This document shows, piece by piece, positions 43,982-57,662 of a DNA stretch of 64,000 bases. Each line of letters opens with the position of its first letter. Position 1 is the first letter of the stretch. Below the pieces are notes generated by a model. That model searched no databases, was not told the DNA's origin, and saw only the letters and a list, made by a program, of their open reading frames with translations. Origin of the DNA: Areca catechu (lineage: Eukaryota > Streptophyta > Magnoliopsida > Arecales > Arecaceae); NCBI GenBank assembly GCA_021397845.1, contig CM038038.1, positions 59,390,748-59,454,747 of the forward strand, in the 5' to 3' direction. A program made the translations under genes and the position numbers.

Positions 43982-45480
43982 TCCCGCACATGCACTAAAG
44001 CCAATTGGCTACATATCTAAGTCCCATCTTTTCAAGATGGACTTTAGCCTTTTGTTGGCTTAGAGTCTTAGTTAGTCAGTCTGCCATGTTGTCCATGGAG
44101 TCTACTCTTCGCACCTCAACATACTTCTTCTCAAGGCAGTCGCGTATGATATGAAACCACCGCTTAATATGCTTAGACTTCTAGTAAACCTGGGCTCCTT
44201 AGCAAGAGCTATTGCACCATTATTGTCATAATATATGGTGATGGCATCAGATGGCATCACTCCAAGCTCTGCAATGAACTTTTTGTACCAAAAAGCTTCT
44301 TTTGCAGCTTCAAAGGCAGTGATGTACTCTCCTTCCATTGTTGAATCTGTTATGATGGCTGCTTGAAACTTTTCCAACTAGTTACCCCACCATTGCACAA
44401 AAATGCGGACCTTGATGTAGACTTTCTATCATTAGGATCAGACATAAAGTCTAAGTCTATATATCCCGTTATCCCAAATTCTGAACTCCCTCCAAAGACT
44501 AAGAACAAATCTTTAGTCCTTCTTAAGTACTTAAGAATGTTCTTCATAGCTATCCATTGTTCTTTACAGGGATTTGATTGATATCTTCTCATGACACTCA
44601 CAGCAAGAGCTATATCAGGTCGAGTACACAACATGGCATACATAAGGCTTCCAATTATCAAAGCATATGGAATCTTGCTTATGCGTTGAATCTCTTCAGG
44701 TGTGTTAGGACACATTTTCTTGGAGAGATTAATACCATGCTGAAGAGGTAACAATCCTTTTTTAAAGTTCTCCATGCTAAATCTTTTCTGTACTTCCTCT
44801 ATGTACAATTTTTGTGAAAGCTTAGCATCCGATTAGATCTATCTCTATAGACCTTAATCCCTAAAATATAAGATGCTTCACCTAAGTATTTTATAGATAA
44901 TTCCTTAGATAACCAACTTTTGATCGAAGTCAATATAAAAATACCATTTCCTATAAGGAGGATGTCATCAACGTACAATACGAGGAATGCCACTACCCTC
45001 CCACTGGCCTTCCTGTAAATACATGGCTCATCCTCATTCTTGATAAAATCAAATGATTTGATTGCATCATCAAAATGGGTATTCAAACTTCGAGAAGCTT
45101 GGTTCAATCCATAGATTAATCTATGCAGCTTGTAGACCTTTTTGATCATTATCATTAGAAGTGAAACTCAAAGGCTGCTCCATATAGATATCTTCCTCAA
45201 GATATCTATTCAGGAATGTAGTTTTTACATCCATCTGCCATATCTCATAATCATGATATGCTGCAATTACAGGTAATGTACGGATGGATTTCAGCAAGCT
45301 ACTATTGAAAAGGTATCATGATAGTCAATGCCTTCATGTTGACATACCCTTTCGCCACTAACCTAGCCTTAAAGGTCTTTACCTTAACATCTGCACCAGT
45401 TTCCTTTTATAGATCTATTTACAACCAATAGGTACAATACCCTTTAGTGGATCTACTAAGGACCATACATAATTATAATG
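43982..45480 (-). pseudogene. pol: Copia body 2: reverse transcriptase and RNase H
   Basis: RT segment 44799-45155 has YGLNQASRSLNTHFDDAIK and an intact LYVDDILLIG active site; 44350-44808 continues with GINLSKKMCPNTPEEI and MLCTRPDIALAVSV; 44102-44377 is RNase H (TIYYDNNGAIALAKEP). Frameshifts separate the pieces. Better preserved than body 1. Confidence 0.85.
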
Positions 45481-45761
45481 CATTAATTAAATTTTCATCA
45501 TCATAGCATTCAACCATTTCTCGGAGTTGATGTCTGACATCGCCTCATCATAAGTCTTAGGATCGATTAATTGATCCTTGTCCCCAACTAGGAACATTTC
45601 CTTTATATCCTCCATAAGCATACCCATGTACCTTTCAGGAGATTTGGAGACTCTAGTAAACCTACGAGGTGGAAGAGAATTGGTTGATTATGCTTGATCT
45701 AATCTCAAGCTAGCAGCTCTTTAGAGACTTTTTCATTGAGCTCAATTAGCCTCCCACTACC

Positions 45762-46794
45762 ACCTTCCTGAATAAACTATTTTTCGGGAAAGATGGCATG
45801 TCTGCTCAAAATCACATTATGAGCTTCTTGAAGGTAAAAGTAATATCCTAAAGTTTCTTTTGGATATCCTATAAACCGAGATTTCGTAGATCTAGATTCC
45901 AACTCATCCGTCATTAATCTTTTGACATAGGCTGGACATCCCCAAATCTTGAAATGAGCAAGACTTGGTTTCTTACCATGCCAAATCTTATATGATATGG
46001 TAGGAACGGATTTAGATGGAACTCTATTTAGAATATAGATTGAAGTTTGTAGGGCATACCTCCAAAGAAATAAAGGCAAGTTAGTGAAGCTCATCATGGA
46101 TCATACCATATCTAATAGTTTCATGTTTCTCCTCTCAAATACCCCATTGAGCTGAGGCATACCAGGTGGAGTCCATTATGAGACTATGCCATTGTCCTTA
46201 AGATAACCTAAGAATTTCCTACTAAGATATTCACCTCCTTGATTTGATCGAGGAACCTTAAGTATTTAGCTATTTATTTTTCTACCTCTTGTCTGAATTC
46301 TTTGAACTTTTCAAAAGCTTCAAATTTGTGTCTCATAAGAAACACATAACCATACCATGAACAATCATCAGTAAAGGTTATGAAATAGTAAAAACCACCC
46401 CTGGACTGCACATCAAATGGACCACACACATCAGTGTGTACCAGGACAAGTAATTCTGTGGCCCTCTCCCTATGTCATACAATGGGTAACTTGATCATTT
46501 TTCCTTGAAGACATGACTCATAAGGTGGATATGATTCAATATTAACTGAATTTAGGATTCCATCCCTTTCCAGTTTGTTAATTTTATCCTCACCTATATG
46601 ACCGAGCTTTAGATGCCACATATATTTATCATTTAGATCATCTCTAGCATGTTTATGTCCTATGACATTCACTTTAATTTTCTCATTAATATTCAAAGAT
46701 GCATCGGCATGCAAGTGATAGAGACTATCAATTAAAATAGCTTTTGCAACCAATTTATTTCTCAAATAAATATTACAAAAATCTTTATTGAATG
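45762..46794 (-). pseudogene. pol: Copia body 2: integrase portion
   Basis: 45777-46097 carries YILNRVPSKSVPTISYK; 46475-46794 carries HLKLGHIGEDKINKLERDG and YESCLQGKMIKL. Cut at 46794 by a solo LTR; the continuing protease part lies after 51820. ORF ends reading into the LTR are artefacts. Confidence 0.85.
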
Positions 46795-48388
46795 TGTAAG
46801 GGTTCCAATGCACCACAGTGAAAAGATAATTTCAAAATGATGAAATTTACACCAAAAACCTTAGCCAGGATCACCTTATTCTGGATTAAAACATATGAGA
46901 AACATGCAAACCTACACTATTAGAATTAGGGCACCAACCTGTTATCGCTAAATACAATTTTGATGTAAAATCAAAACTTGATGTTAAATGACCCTTTTGA
47001 ATTCACCAGGAATCCAAATGTCCACCCTCCAATGGTGATCCACAAGAAAATTGATCAAGATGCTTGCTTCTTCAAAAGTTCCTTCACTTGAATTCTTCTC
47101 CTAGAACTCAAGAGGACTATGGTTGAAAAACTCCACGGCAGGGACTTCTTACTTCTTTTCTTTCTTCTTCCTCTCCCTTTCTTAAGACCTTATCCTAAGA
47201 ATACACTCTTGTCTTGAAGGAGGAGGAGGATTTAAGACACTAATGTCTTAATGTAAAAGGAAATAAAAACAGAGTATATCTTTTTTTGTTTTACCATTCG
47301 AGAGATTCTTCCTATCTCTTGTTTTAGACTTGAGTTTCAATAGAGAAGAGAACTCTGTAAAAGGGAAACTCTTGTGTCCAAAACAAGCTATAGGAGGAAT
47401 CAGTCTCCTGGAAAGGAAAGAAAAATTAAAAAAAAACTTCTGTCGTACATCAGAAAAACACCCGAAGCCTCTGTTCCTTAAATATACTACAAAAAGATGT
47501 CTTTTCAAAAGAACACAACTCTCCGTAAACTATTTCTCATGGCTTTCCACATTTCTCACACCCTCTCCTTCCTTCTCACGGCCCTTCAGATTCAAAATCA
47601 TGGCTCTTCCTAAAAGAAAAGTCATAAAGTTTTAAGAAGAAGGAAGTCGCGATGTTTCGGTCTCCGAAGAGACGTTATATCGCGCAATCGGGAAGAGCTA
47701 GCGCCTTTTATCTTTCTCAAAATCCCCCAAACTATTAGATGACCATCTAATAGTCATTAGGAGATGTGCTAATAGAGAATAACCGGCCAAAATGCAAAAA
47801 TTGTGGTGAAATAAGAAGACTTCACGCACGCATGAAGAGTCCATGCGCGCGTGGAGTCTTTCCTCTTATCCACGTACACAAATAATTTGGGCGGCCCATA
47901 TGGATGGGCTTGAGTGTTCATTAAGATGTAGTCTTAGCCATGGGTTAGCCCAAAGTCCTATATATTTAATTAGGGTCTAATTAGGTCTAATTAGAACCTA
48001 AATTGATCCAATTCGGAACCCTAATTCAAATCCAATTCGAATAGAAGCTAGGGTTTGCAACACCTGCTAGAGTGTTATCCTGTAAAGATGATTTAATTAC
48101 AAATTAAACTCTTGATTAATCCTCTTAAGTGTGTGACCCATTGGGTTCCATATCCAGCCGGCAGTAGGTCTGAGTACAAGTTGACCTAACTTGATTAGAA
48201 CTCTTTCTAATCGATTTAGGTCAAAACGAGCTTACCCGACTTGATCAATTAGGACTCTTCCTAATAAGTGATCTTTAAATTTGATCAACCCACAAGACAA
48301 GATTGACGTCTAGCAATGTGTCATGTCTACCCGGAAGATATGGAAATTCTGGTGAAATACCAAAACTATCCTTCAGTAGAAAGTTACC
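46795..48388 (-). repeat. Partial copy of the copia-type solo LTR
   Basis: Starts TGTAAGGGTTCC after GAATG and stops at TTACC (48388) where the duplicated integrase begins. Contains a hairpin (47648-47684). The 47330-47635 ORF has no family resemblance. Confidence 0.88.
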
Positions 48389-51015
48389 ACCTTCCTGAAT
48401 AAACTATTTTTCGGGAAAGATGGCATGTCTGCTCAAAATCACATTATGAGCTTCTTGAAGGTAAAAGTAATATCCTAAAGTTTCTTTTGGATATCCTATA
48501 AACCAAGATTTCGTAGATCTAGATTCCGACTTATCCGTCATTAATCTTTTGACATAGGCTGGACATCCCCAAATCTTGAAATGAGCAAGACTTGGTTTCT
48601 TACCATGCCAAATCTTATATGATATGGTAGGAACGGATTTAGATGGAACTCTATTTAGAATATAGATTGAAGTTTGTAGGGCATACCTCCAAAGAAATAA
48701 AGGCAAGTTAGTGAAGCTCATCATGGATCATACCATATCTAATAGTTTCATGTTTCTCCTCTCAAATACCCCATTGAGCTGAGGCATACCAGGTGGAGTC
48801 CATTATGAGACTATGCCATTGTCCTTAAGATAACCTAAGAATTTCCTACTAAGATATTCACCTCCTTCATTTGATCGAGGAACCTTAAGTATTTAGCTAT
48901 TTATTTTTCTACCTCTTGTCTGAATTCTTTGAACTTTTCAAAAGCTTCAAATTTGTGTCTCATAAGAAACACATAATCATACCATGAACAATCATCAGTA
49001 AAGGTTATGAAATAGTAAAAACCACCCCTGGACTGCACATCAAATGGACCACACACATCAGTGTGTACCAGGACAAGTAATTCTGTGGCCCTCTCCCTAT
49101 GTCATACAATGGGTAACTTGATCATTTTTCCTTGAAGACATGACTCATAAGGTGGATATGATTCAATATTAACTGAATTTAGGATTCCATCCCTTTCCAG
49201 TTTGTTAATTTTATCCTCACCTATATGACCGAGCTTTAGATGCCACATATATTTATCATTTAGATCATCTCTAGCATGTTTATGTCCTATGACATTCACT
49301 TTAATTTTCTCATTAATATTCAAAGATGCATCGGCATGCAAGTGATAGAGACTATCAATTAAAATAGCTTTTGCAACCAATTTATTTCTCAAATAAATAT
49401 TACAAAAATCTTTATTGAATGTGTAAGGGTTCCAATGCACCACAGTGAAAAGATAATTTCAAAATGATGAAATTTACACCAAAAACCTTAGCCAGGATCA
49501 CCTTATTCTGGATTAAAACATATGAGAAACATGCAAACCTACACTATTAGAATTAGGGCACCAACCTGTTATCGCTAAATACAATTTTGATGTAAAATCA
49601 AAACTTGATGTTAAATGACCCTTTTGAATTCACCAGGAATCCAAATGTCCACCCTCCAATGGTGATCCACAAGAAAATTGATCAAGATGCTTGCTTCTTC
49701 AAAAGTTCCTTCACTTGAATTCTTCTCCTAGAACTCAAGAGGACTATGGCTGAAAAACTCCACGGCAGGGACTTCTTACTTCTTTTCTTTCTTCTTCCTC
49801 TCCCTTTCATAAGACCTTATCCTAAGAATACACTCTTGTCTTGAAGGAGGAGGAGGATTTAAGACACTAATGTCTTAATGTAAAAGGAAATAAAAACAGA
49901 GTATATCTTTTTTTGTTTTACCATTCGAGAGATTCTTCCTATCTCTTGTTTTGGACTTGAGTTTCAATAGAGAAGAGAACTCTGTAAAAGGGAAACTCTT
50001 GTGTCCAAAACAAGCTGTAGGAGGAATCAGTCTCCTGGAAAGGAAAGAAAAATAAAAAAAAAACTTCTGTCGTACATCAGAAAAACACCCGAAGCCTCTG
50101 TTCCTTAAATATACTACAAAAAGATGTCTTTTCAAAAGAACACAACTCTCCGTAAACTATTTCTCACGGCTTTCCACATTTCTCACACCCTCTCCTTCCT
50201 TCTCACGGCCCTTCAGATTCAAAATCATGGCTCTTCCTAAAAGAAAAGTCATAAAGTTTTATGAAGAAGGAAGTCGCGATGTTTCGGTCTCCGAAGAGAC
50301 TTTATATCGCGCAATCGGGAAGAGTTAGCGCCTTTTATCTTTCTCAAAATCCCCCAAACTGTTAGATGACCATCTAATAGTCATTAGGAGATGCGCTAAT
50401 AGAGAATAACCGGCCAAAATGCAAAAATTGTGGTGAAATAAGAAGACTTCACGCACGCATGAAGAGTCCATGCGCGCGTGGAGTCTTTCCTCTTATCCAC
50501 GCGCACAAATAATTTGGGCGGCCCATATGGATGGGCTTGGGTGTTAATTAAGATGTAGTCTTAGCCATTGGTTAGCCCAAAGTCCTATATATTTAATTAG
50601 GATCTAATTAGGTCCAATTAGAACCTAAATTGATCCAATTCGGAACCTTAATTCAAATCCAATTCGAATAGAAGCTAGGGTTTGCAACACCTGCTAGAGT
50701 GTTATCCTGTAAAGATGATTTAATTACAAATTAAACTCTTGATTAATCCTCTTAAGTGTGTGACCCATTGGGTTCCATATCCAGCCGGCAGTAGGTCTGA
50801 GTACAAGTTGACCTAACTTGATTAGAACTCTTTCTAATCGATTTAGGTCAAAACGAGCTTACCCGACTTGATCAATTAGGACTCTTCCTAATAAGTGATC
50901 TTTAAATTTGATCAACCTACAAGACAAGATTGACGTCTAGCAATGTGTCATGTCTACCCGGAAGATATGAAAATTCTGGTGAAATACCAAAACTATCCTT
51001 CAGTAGAAAGTTACC
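48389..51015. repeat. Tandem segmental duplication, unit 2 (2627 bp)
   Basis: Near-identical to unit 1, with only scattered substitutions noticed. TACC occurs at 45758-45761 and 51012-51015, the microhomology at the breakpoints. It includes a second copy of the integrase fragments (48404-48724 and 49102-49421). Confidence 0.92.
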
Positions 51016-51825
51016 GTACAATTAAATCTTTCGATCAGCCTACACCCAAAATATAATTATGGATATGGATATATGTCAAATCCAATATTATATTTATTTC
51101 TAGCTCAATCTTATATTGATGATTCAATTATCTTGATATTAGAAACCATCTCTAATATCTTTACTTTGATCAAAGATTCCCTGAATCATCATCTGATTGA
51201 TAACTAGCTGGATGCAATCTCCTCTTACTAAGAGTGATCGATTCCTTGTTGACCTACTCATTACCTTCATATACAATTCACCATTTCCAGTATCAATCCT
51301 GTGCATGACTCAATGTCATGATTAGGATTGAACCAAAGGATGGGTTCATGTACATAAGGTACTTATGGCAGTCTCAGGTCAAAGGATTACTTGTACCACT
51401 TCCACTATGAGAACCTTCTATTGACATGTAGCTAAGACTCCATTAGATGTTCTCAAGTTGGATCATATCAGTGAACTCATTCACTAATGAGCACCCACAT
51501 CCTAGTATTAGTGTCATACACAAGTGACTGTGAGAGCAGTCACCCTTTCCAGTATACATGGGATGTGCTAGTCTTACCGGAAAAACCCTGATCCCCTACT
51601 CAGGGTTCCTTTGACTAGGAATATTTTAGATTAAGGTTTTAAGACTTTAGGTCTCACTGGTATGATCTCATCATAACCCTAAAATCATAGCCCTAATCTA
51701 TGGGGTTTATCATAATACAACACAGCATATGACGAAAAATAATGCCTTTATTAGAATATTGTCAATTACATTGATTTGGGAGATACAATATTGATTGGCT
51801 TGTAGGGCATATCCCTTTCAGAATG
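49417..51825 (-). mobile_element. Complete copia-type solo LTR with target duplications
   Basis: LTR 49422-51820 (2399 bp); minus orientation starts TGAAAGGGATATGCCC and ends CCTTACA. GAATG flanks it at 49417-49421 and 51821-51825, and also precedes the partial copy at 46790-46794. Copia coding sequence continues at 51821 from where it stopped at 46794. Confidence 0.92.
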
Positions 51826-52190
51826 TAAATTCAAATCCTTCCTGTGCTAGCACAGAGATATAAATCAAAATTCTACTAGCTCCAGGTATAAAATAACAGT
51901 CACTGAGTACTAATCTAAACCCTAAAGGTAACACCGGAGAATATGATCCAATGACTTGTGCAACAACTTTTGCTCCATTTTCGACATGTGGGACCATCTC
52001 ACCTTTTCTCACCATTCTACTTCTTTCCAGACCATGCATTGAAATGCATATATGAGTACTAGAGCCAGAGTCTAAAATCCAATTGGAAGTAGATGAAACC
52101 ATTAGGTTAGATTCAATAACGAGTATGGACTTACCTTCAGAAGGTGCATCCTCCTTCCATTTCTTTAAGCTTTCCATGTAGAGAGGACAA
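51821..52190 (-). pseudogene. pol: Copia body 2: protease
   Basis: Contains NWILDSGSSTHIC (protease active site), RLVLSDCYFIPGASR and VLAQEGFEFTF. The open stretch 51818-52177 is the upstream continuation of 46475-46794 before the solo LTR inserted. Confidence 0.85.
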
Positions 52191-52971
52191 TTTCTTTTCC
52201 AGTGGCCATCTGTATTGTAATGGAAGTATTTTCCTTTGCTGACCTTGGTTTTCTTCAGAATGTCCTTATTCTTCTATTTGTTTTCCTTCTTCTGCTTCTT
52301 TGCAAGTTTTTTCTTCTTCCAAGTAGACTTTCTTTTGGAGGAAGACTGCTCCACATAGAAAATAAAGCCCCTTGAACTCTTCAGGATCCCCTCATTGCTT
52401 ACCAACATGTTCAATAATTCAGGTAAGATGTAATTCAACTTTTTCATATTATAGTAAAAAATAAATTGAGCATATGAACTAGTCAAGGACTGGAGGATCA
52501 ATTCCACCTGAAGCTCCTTATGAAAAGGAATGCCCAACTTCTCAAGCTATTCTATATCCTTGATCATTGACAAACAATGATCGTGGATTGACTGCCCTTC
52601 ACACATCTTATTATTGAAAAGCCTTTTGGACACCTTGAAGCATGCAATCCAACTTTGTTCACCATATAACTCTTGCAGGTGATTCAGAATCAATTTAGCA
52701 GTTGGCATATCCTCATGTTGGCTTTGCAATTCATTTGACATTAAGGCCAACATGTAACCCTTAACCTTATCATCATATTCCATCTATTTTTCATATGCAA
52801 TTGTTTGACGAGCATTTGGATGGTCAGGTAAAATAAGGGGTTCCTGGTCAATCACATAGCCCAACTTCTCAGAACTCAAAATAATTTTGATATTTCTCAA
52901 CCAATCTTTGAAATTAAGGCCTACAAGTCGGTTTGTCTATAGAAACGGGCTAAGAGATTTGAAGTAGACAT
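52191..52971 (-). pseudogene. gag: Copia body 2: gag
   Basis: ATG at 52971; fragments 52547-52783 (YGEQSWIACFKVSKRLFNN) and 52274-52537 (LNYILPELLNMLVSNEG, lysine-rich KKKLAKKQKKENK), then a zinc knuckle whose first Cys is Tyr (YFHYNTDGHWKRNC). Both the first and second Cys are lost. Confidence 0.8.
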
Positions 52972-54502
52972 GGTTAACTACAAGAATAGAAGATTCAAAT
53001 TTGATGTATATACTTAATTATAAAATTATTCTAGGATATTTAAAAATAATTTTAGAACTCCTACTATTTTCTCAGATCTCTCACACTCCCCGTGGAGATA
53101 AGGAAACCCTGCGACTCTAGGTTTCTACTAGGTGCTATGGTCCCATCGATGTGTGGCACCTCACTGTTCTTGGTTATTGATAACATGCTACACTAATAAG
53201 TGGCCAACTCTTGTCCAATGTATCTAATACAAGATGTAGTATCTTGGTATCTAAATCATGGAACCTCAACGTGCCTGTTTATTGGTCCAATCATTAGTTA
53301 AGTCAGACCCACCATTCAAGCTAGACAAAGCCATCATTGAGTCCCTCAACATGCCCATTTATTGGGCCTAACCCCATCAGTGCCTAGCAACATCTCATGC
53401 TTAATACGGTGGTTGGGTCTTCCCGATACAACTAGACCATTGTAACCAGCCAAGAAAATCAACACCAGTAGGACACCTATACACCTATAATGGTAGAAGA
53501 CCCAAGACTTAATATTTATGGGGAGCTAAGGTTCAGATCTCTTCTAATTTGATTAGCCAAATCATGTCTAACTAATTACATCAAGTCAGCACAATCTCAT
53601 GTCTAACTTAAAATAGCTAGCATGGGTGAACTCAAATAAAAAGTGACCCTATTAAAAATTTAATCAACCAAATTGACCAGGTCAGTTTGATACATGAGAG
53701 GGATCTGCCATATACACTCTTTCCGCTAAACTAGTTGGTTGAGAAAGAGTTAGTCCCAATTAAAAACCATGATCAAAACCTTTCTTAGATGCCAATTGAT
53801 TGATAAGTTCCAATTAGGTCAATCTAGTGATCTGGGCTCATCATTGAGCCAAATTAGGTCTTAACTTATCGATTCATAATCAAATGAATTGATCTGACCA
53901 GACATAATCTAAAAATAATTATAAGATGACTAGACCTAATTTGTTCAACCGAAATCCTCATGCACCTAATTTGATTTTCTGGATCAAATCAATCTTAAAA
54001 TAGGTTCAAGTGCATGATATTAATAGCTTATGATCATGAATCAAATTTAAGATTTAAACCTAATTTGGTGCATCACATACTTCAACATGTTAGATCATAT
54101 AATTAAATTAATCTAATGTAATTAAATAGATCCAAAACATGGTTAATAACACATCACATATGTAATCATAAATCAATCAAAACTTTTGAAAACCCTTTTT
54201 CAAAAATAGGTTTACATCAAAGTAGGACAATCTTTGCACTATAAGGGATAAACCCTATAACAGGACAACCTTATAATCACTTTGTGCAACCTTTGATCAA
54301 TTATTTTTCATATTATAACATTTAATTTCATATCCAAAAGTTCTTATTTTAAATTTGAAAATAGTTTTTCAAAACATAACAAGTCTATGCTAGAACAACC
54401 ATATATTCAGCATAGATTTGATACAATCATCATCTATCTTTCTGATCTGAATATGTTTCAGATCTGATTCTCATCCATTCATGTTAAAGAAAGGAGAATT
54501 GT
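52972..54502 (-). other. Copia body 2 leader
   Basis: Homologous to 39591-41056; no ORF. It ends with a pyrimidine-rich tract and TTGTAG before the gag ATG. Confidence 0.55.
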
Positions 54503-54515
54503 GGCTCTGATTCCA
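54503..54515 (-). other. Copia body 2 primer binding site
   Basis: Minus-strand TGGAATCAGAGCC, one mismatch to the tRNA-Met PBS, four bases from LTR C. Confidence 0.75.
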
Positions 54516-54519
54516 CTAT

Positions 54520-56125
54520 TGGAATTCTCCCAGGAAAAAAATATTGCATTAAATCAGGAATCAAAAGCTTGACGCATCGGAAGCAGATATAAAAACTATT
54601 TATATCAAAGCATGTAATTTATAAATAAATCTAATTTATTCATAATAATTTCTTAAACATGCTGTAATAGATGAAAAAAATATCAGTTCTAAAAATAAAA
54701 TTATTTTAAATAAACATAACTTACCTAGATCACTATCTTGGCCTGCTCTGAAAATTATGCCGATCCACTTTTGAACCGGAATTCTACTGGAGCAGCACAA
54801 TCACCCGGCCTCTGCTGGTATCCACACAGAGCTCGCATAACCAAGTTGTAGAGAGCACTGGACTGCTAGATCCTTGCAGCCCTCTTCTCTTTCAACAAAT
54901 TAGGTGCTTTAATAATAGTGCCGATCCAAATCTAGATTGACTTTTTCTTGAACTAGCTTCTATCTTGCAAACTAAGATCTGCAAGACCTTGGACCTCTTT
55001 CTAACTTCTTCCTCTTATGAAGAACAACTCTTCAGACTCTTGAAGAGAAGATCTAAACCTCACACAAGGAAGACAACTCCATACCTAAGAGAGAGAACCT
55101 CTGGAATTGATGCCTAAGAATAAGATGTTCACACCCAAAAGAGAAGCTCTCTTGGTTGGCCACCCCCTCTCCCCTTTTTATAAATCACTTCTCCCATCCC
55201 TGTAAGCCAAAAGACTAGAGTTTAATCTAAACTGGTTAGATTTTGAGAGGAGTGGAAGAGAAGGACTCCTCCCTTTCTCATATATTCATGCCAAACTCCT
55301 TTTTGCGCCCAATTTGTTTCCACGCCAACCTTCTTATCACACAAACCATAGGGCCCACTAGCTTGGCATGTGGTGACATGGGAAGACAAGGAGAGAGAGT
55401 CCCAGTCCAATAGGACTCTAAGTCATGATCCAAATAAAATGATTTGATAGTCAAATAAAATGATTTGATAATCAAATCAAAGCCAATTTTAAATCTAATC
55501 AAACTCATTTCGAAAAGGCTATTAACCCGACACAATTAGGATCAATTAACTGAGTATAACTCAATTAAATTAAATCTAATTTAATTCAATTAATAACTAA
55601 TCCATAATTTATTAATTGTAATATTTGCAATTAGGTCCAGATGTACTAAATTTTGTAAGTGCCAAATTTAGTAACATTTTGATTTGCTGATTTGTTACTT
55701 AAGCTCCTAATGTATGTGACCCCTCAGGTCCTATCTTGTCTAGTAATAAGATATGCTATAATATCTATTGTACATCATCAAAACTCCTTTCGATGGATAG
55801 AAACAATTTCTGCTCAACCTTAATCAGGATCATTGATCCGAGAATGATACTAATGGACTCTTACAATCCACCAGTGACACTTAGCAGTATGTATTGGTAA
55901 CCCAACAGAACAAGATTGGAATGCCTTGATGTAGTTATCATGTGATTTGGTTCATTTATCAAAAATCTTGACATGATGTTGGTTACAGATACTCGTCAAA
56001 CCCATCAGTCATATGCTTAACTTAATCGACTCAAGTCCAATTATGATACTAATGAAAATACCTTTTTCATTTTCACACTGCTATGGCCATAGACTTCTAG
56101 ACTTAGTCACATTAAGCTGCATAGG
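54520..56125 (-). repeat. Copia LTR C, first part
   Basis: Homologous to LTR A and B from TGGAATTCTCCCAGG. It has a private 21-bp tandem duplication (55432-55473). Interrupted at 56125 by E5; resumes at 62775. Confidence 0.88.
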
Positions 56126-57647
56126 TGATGGGGACATCAGGTCAACCCTAATTCACTATGGATTCTTGAGTTTTGAGTCCCTTAGCCATGATTCCAATTT
56201 TATCTTTGCATCCAATAATCAACTCTTGTTAGCCCTTTGAGTCTTGTAAGTAGGGCTTAAGTCAGTTGAGTCACTTGAAGTCCTGTAATTAGGATTTTGA
56301 TCAGTTAAGCCAGATTGTGCCCATTAAGTCCTATATTTGGGCCTTGAGCTCTATTGCACTTGAGTCCTATATCTAAAGTTGACTCATGCTATTAGGGCTG
56401 ATGAGTCAGACTTTGGATTACACTAAAGCTTAGTTGATCGAGTCAGCTCATTGTGAGCCATTTATCAATTTTGAGGTCTTAATCATTTGTCATTTTGTAA
56501 TTAATCCAATCCAGTTTAGAAAGTTGAGTCCTGTACTAAGTTGAGAACAGAAGTCCAATTTCAAGTGAAGCCCATGGTGCCCCAGGTGTATTCCAATCCA
56601 ACTTCAAAAGGGTGCCCAAGAGTTTCCAGCCCACCAAGGGACAAGTACCAAGCCCATGCGCCAACCATGGACCAAGCCCATGCACTAACCATGGAGGCCG
56701 CCCAAGCCTTACATCAAGCCCATGTGCCCAAAGCCCAATTGGAGGATGCCCTTGCTACCCTAATGTCCAAGCCCAATCCCATTTAGGCATCCAAGCCCAA
56801 GAAGGAGCTTTTGACCAAGTCAAGGAAGGAGAGAAGACCAATCTAACAAGGAGATCCTTTTTTATTTCTACTCAAATTGTGTACTCCTATTTCTAGGCCA
56901 CTTTGTAATCCTTCTCCCTATCAAATCTTGTATTCCTATCCTAACTAGGAGAGGGCATGGGAACATCTATAAATACCCCACCGCTCCACCCTCTTGTAAC
57001 TAATGATCAAATTTTATGAATTGTTATGAACAAATTTCTCTTGAATTTTCCTTAAAATTCTAAGTGAATTTTTGTGTGATTAAGGGTATTTGTGTGATCC
57101 CTTCGAGAATCTATGTGATCCCTGTACCCTGCCTTCAAGCCGCCAGCCTCCTTCAACCTCTTGGCTGCCTTCTTCAAACCTCTTCCCCTTCTTCTTTTTA
57201 TAGTAACCTAATCCTACTTTTTCTTATTTTCTAACCCTTGAATGGTGATTTACGAGTCCCTCAGAGTTCACAAATCCAATGATTCCATCTAACCAGCTTT
57301 CGGGCCACCAAATTAAAAGCCACGAATTTGCAGGGTTGATAGCTTTGTCTTCCAGGCCGTATGCAAGAGCGTAGAGCGAACTTTTCATGGATCCATCTAC
57401 AAATCTCTGCCAGGTACACCCCCTAGACTCCTTTGGTAGTAGTCTTACAGAAGAGCTAGTCCTAACCAGGGCTTCTCAGCCTTGGCAGTCCTGATTCTTC
57501 ACTTTTAGAGTTTATTTCTGCATGCCTGTGCTTTAGATTTTCTATAGAATTCCCTACTTAATATCTTGACTTAAAATTGGGATACAAACTCCTAGCTTAA
57601 TGCCTAACAACAAAAATTAACTAGCATGCATAAATAGTCTCGCATCA
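56126..57647 (+). repeat. E5 5' LTR (1522 bp)
   Basis: TGATGGGGACATCAGG to CGCATCA, with TATAAATA at 56968-56975. ORFs at 56541-56896 are in the LTR and recur, altered, in the 3' LTR. Confidence 0.92.
56968..56975 (+). promoter_or_regulatory. E5 LTR TATA box
   Basis: TATAAATA in ATCTATAAATACCCC, repeated at 62107-62114 in the 3' LTR. Confidence 0.6.
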
Positions 57648-57650
57648 ATT

Positions 57651-57662
57651 TGGTATCAGAAC
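57651..57662 (+). other. E5 primer binding site
   Basis: TGGTATCAGAAC, one mismatch to the tRNA-Met PBS, three bases after the LTR. Confidence 0.85.

Larger units (their letters stand above)
45762..48388. repeat. Tandem segmental duplication, unit 1 (2627 bp)
   Basis: Contains 1033 bp of copia integrase plus the first 1594 bp of a solo LTR. Repeated almost perfectly at 48389-51015. Confidence 0.92.

Noticed and set aside
47248..47635. ORFs in the solo copia LTR as a captured gene
   Set aside because: Overlapping ORFs on both strands, same in the duplicate copy only because the segment is duplicated; no recognisable family.
56541..56896. Ala/His/Pro-rich ORF as a gene
   Set aside because: Lies in the E5 5' LTR upstream of TATA; frame is not kept in the 3' LTR.
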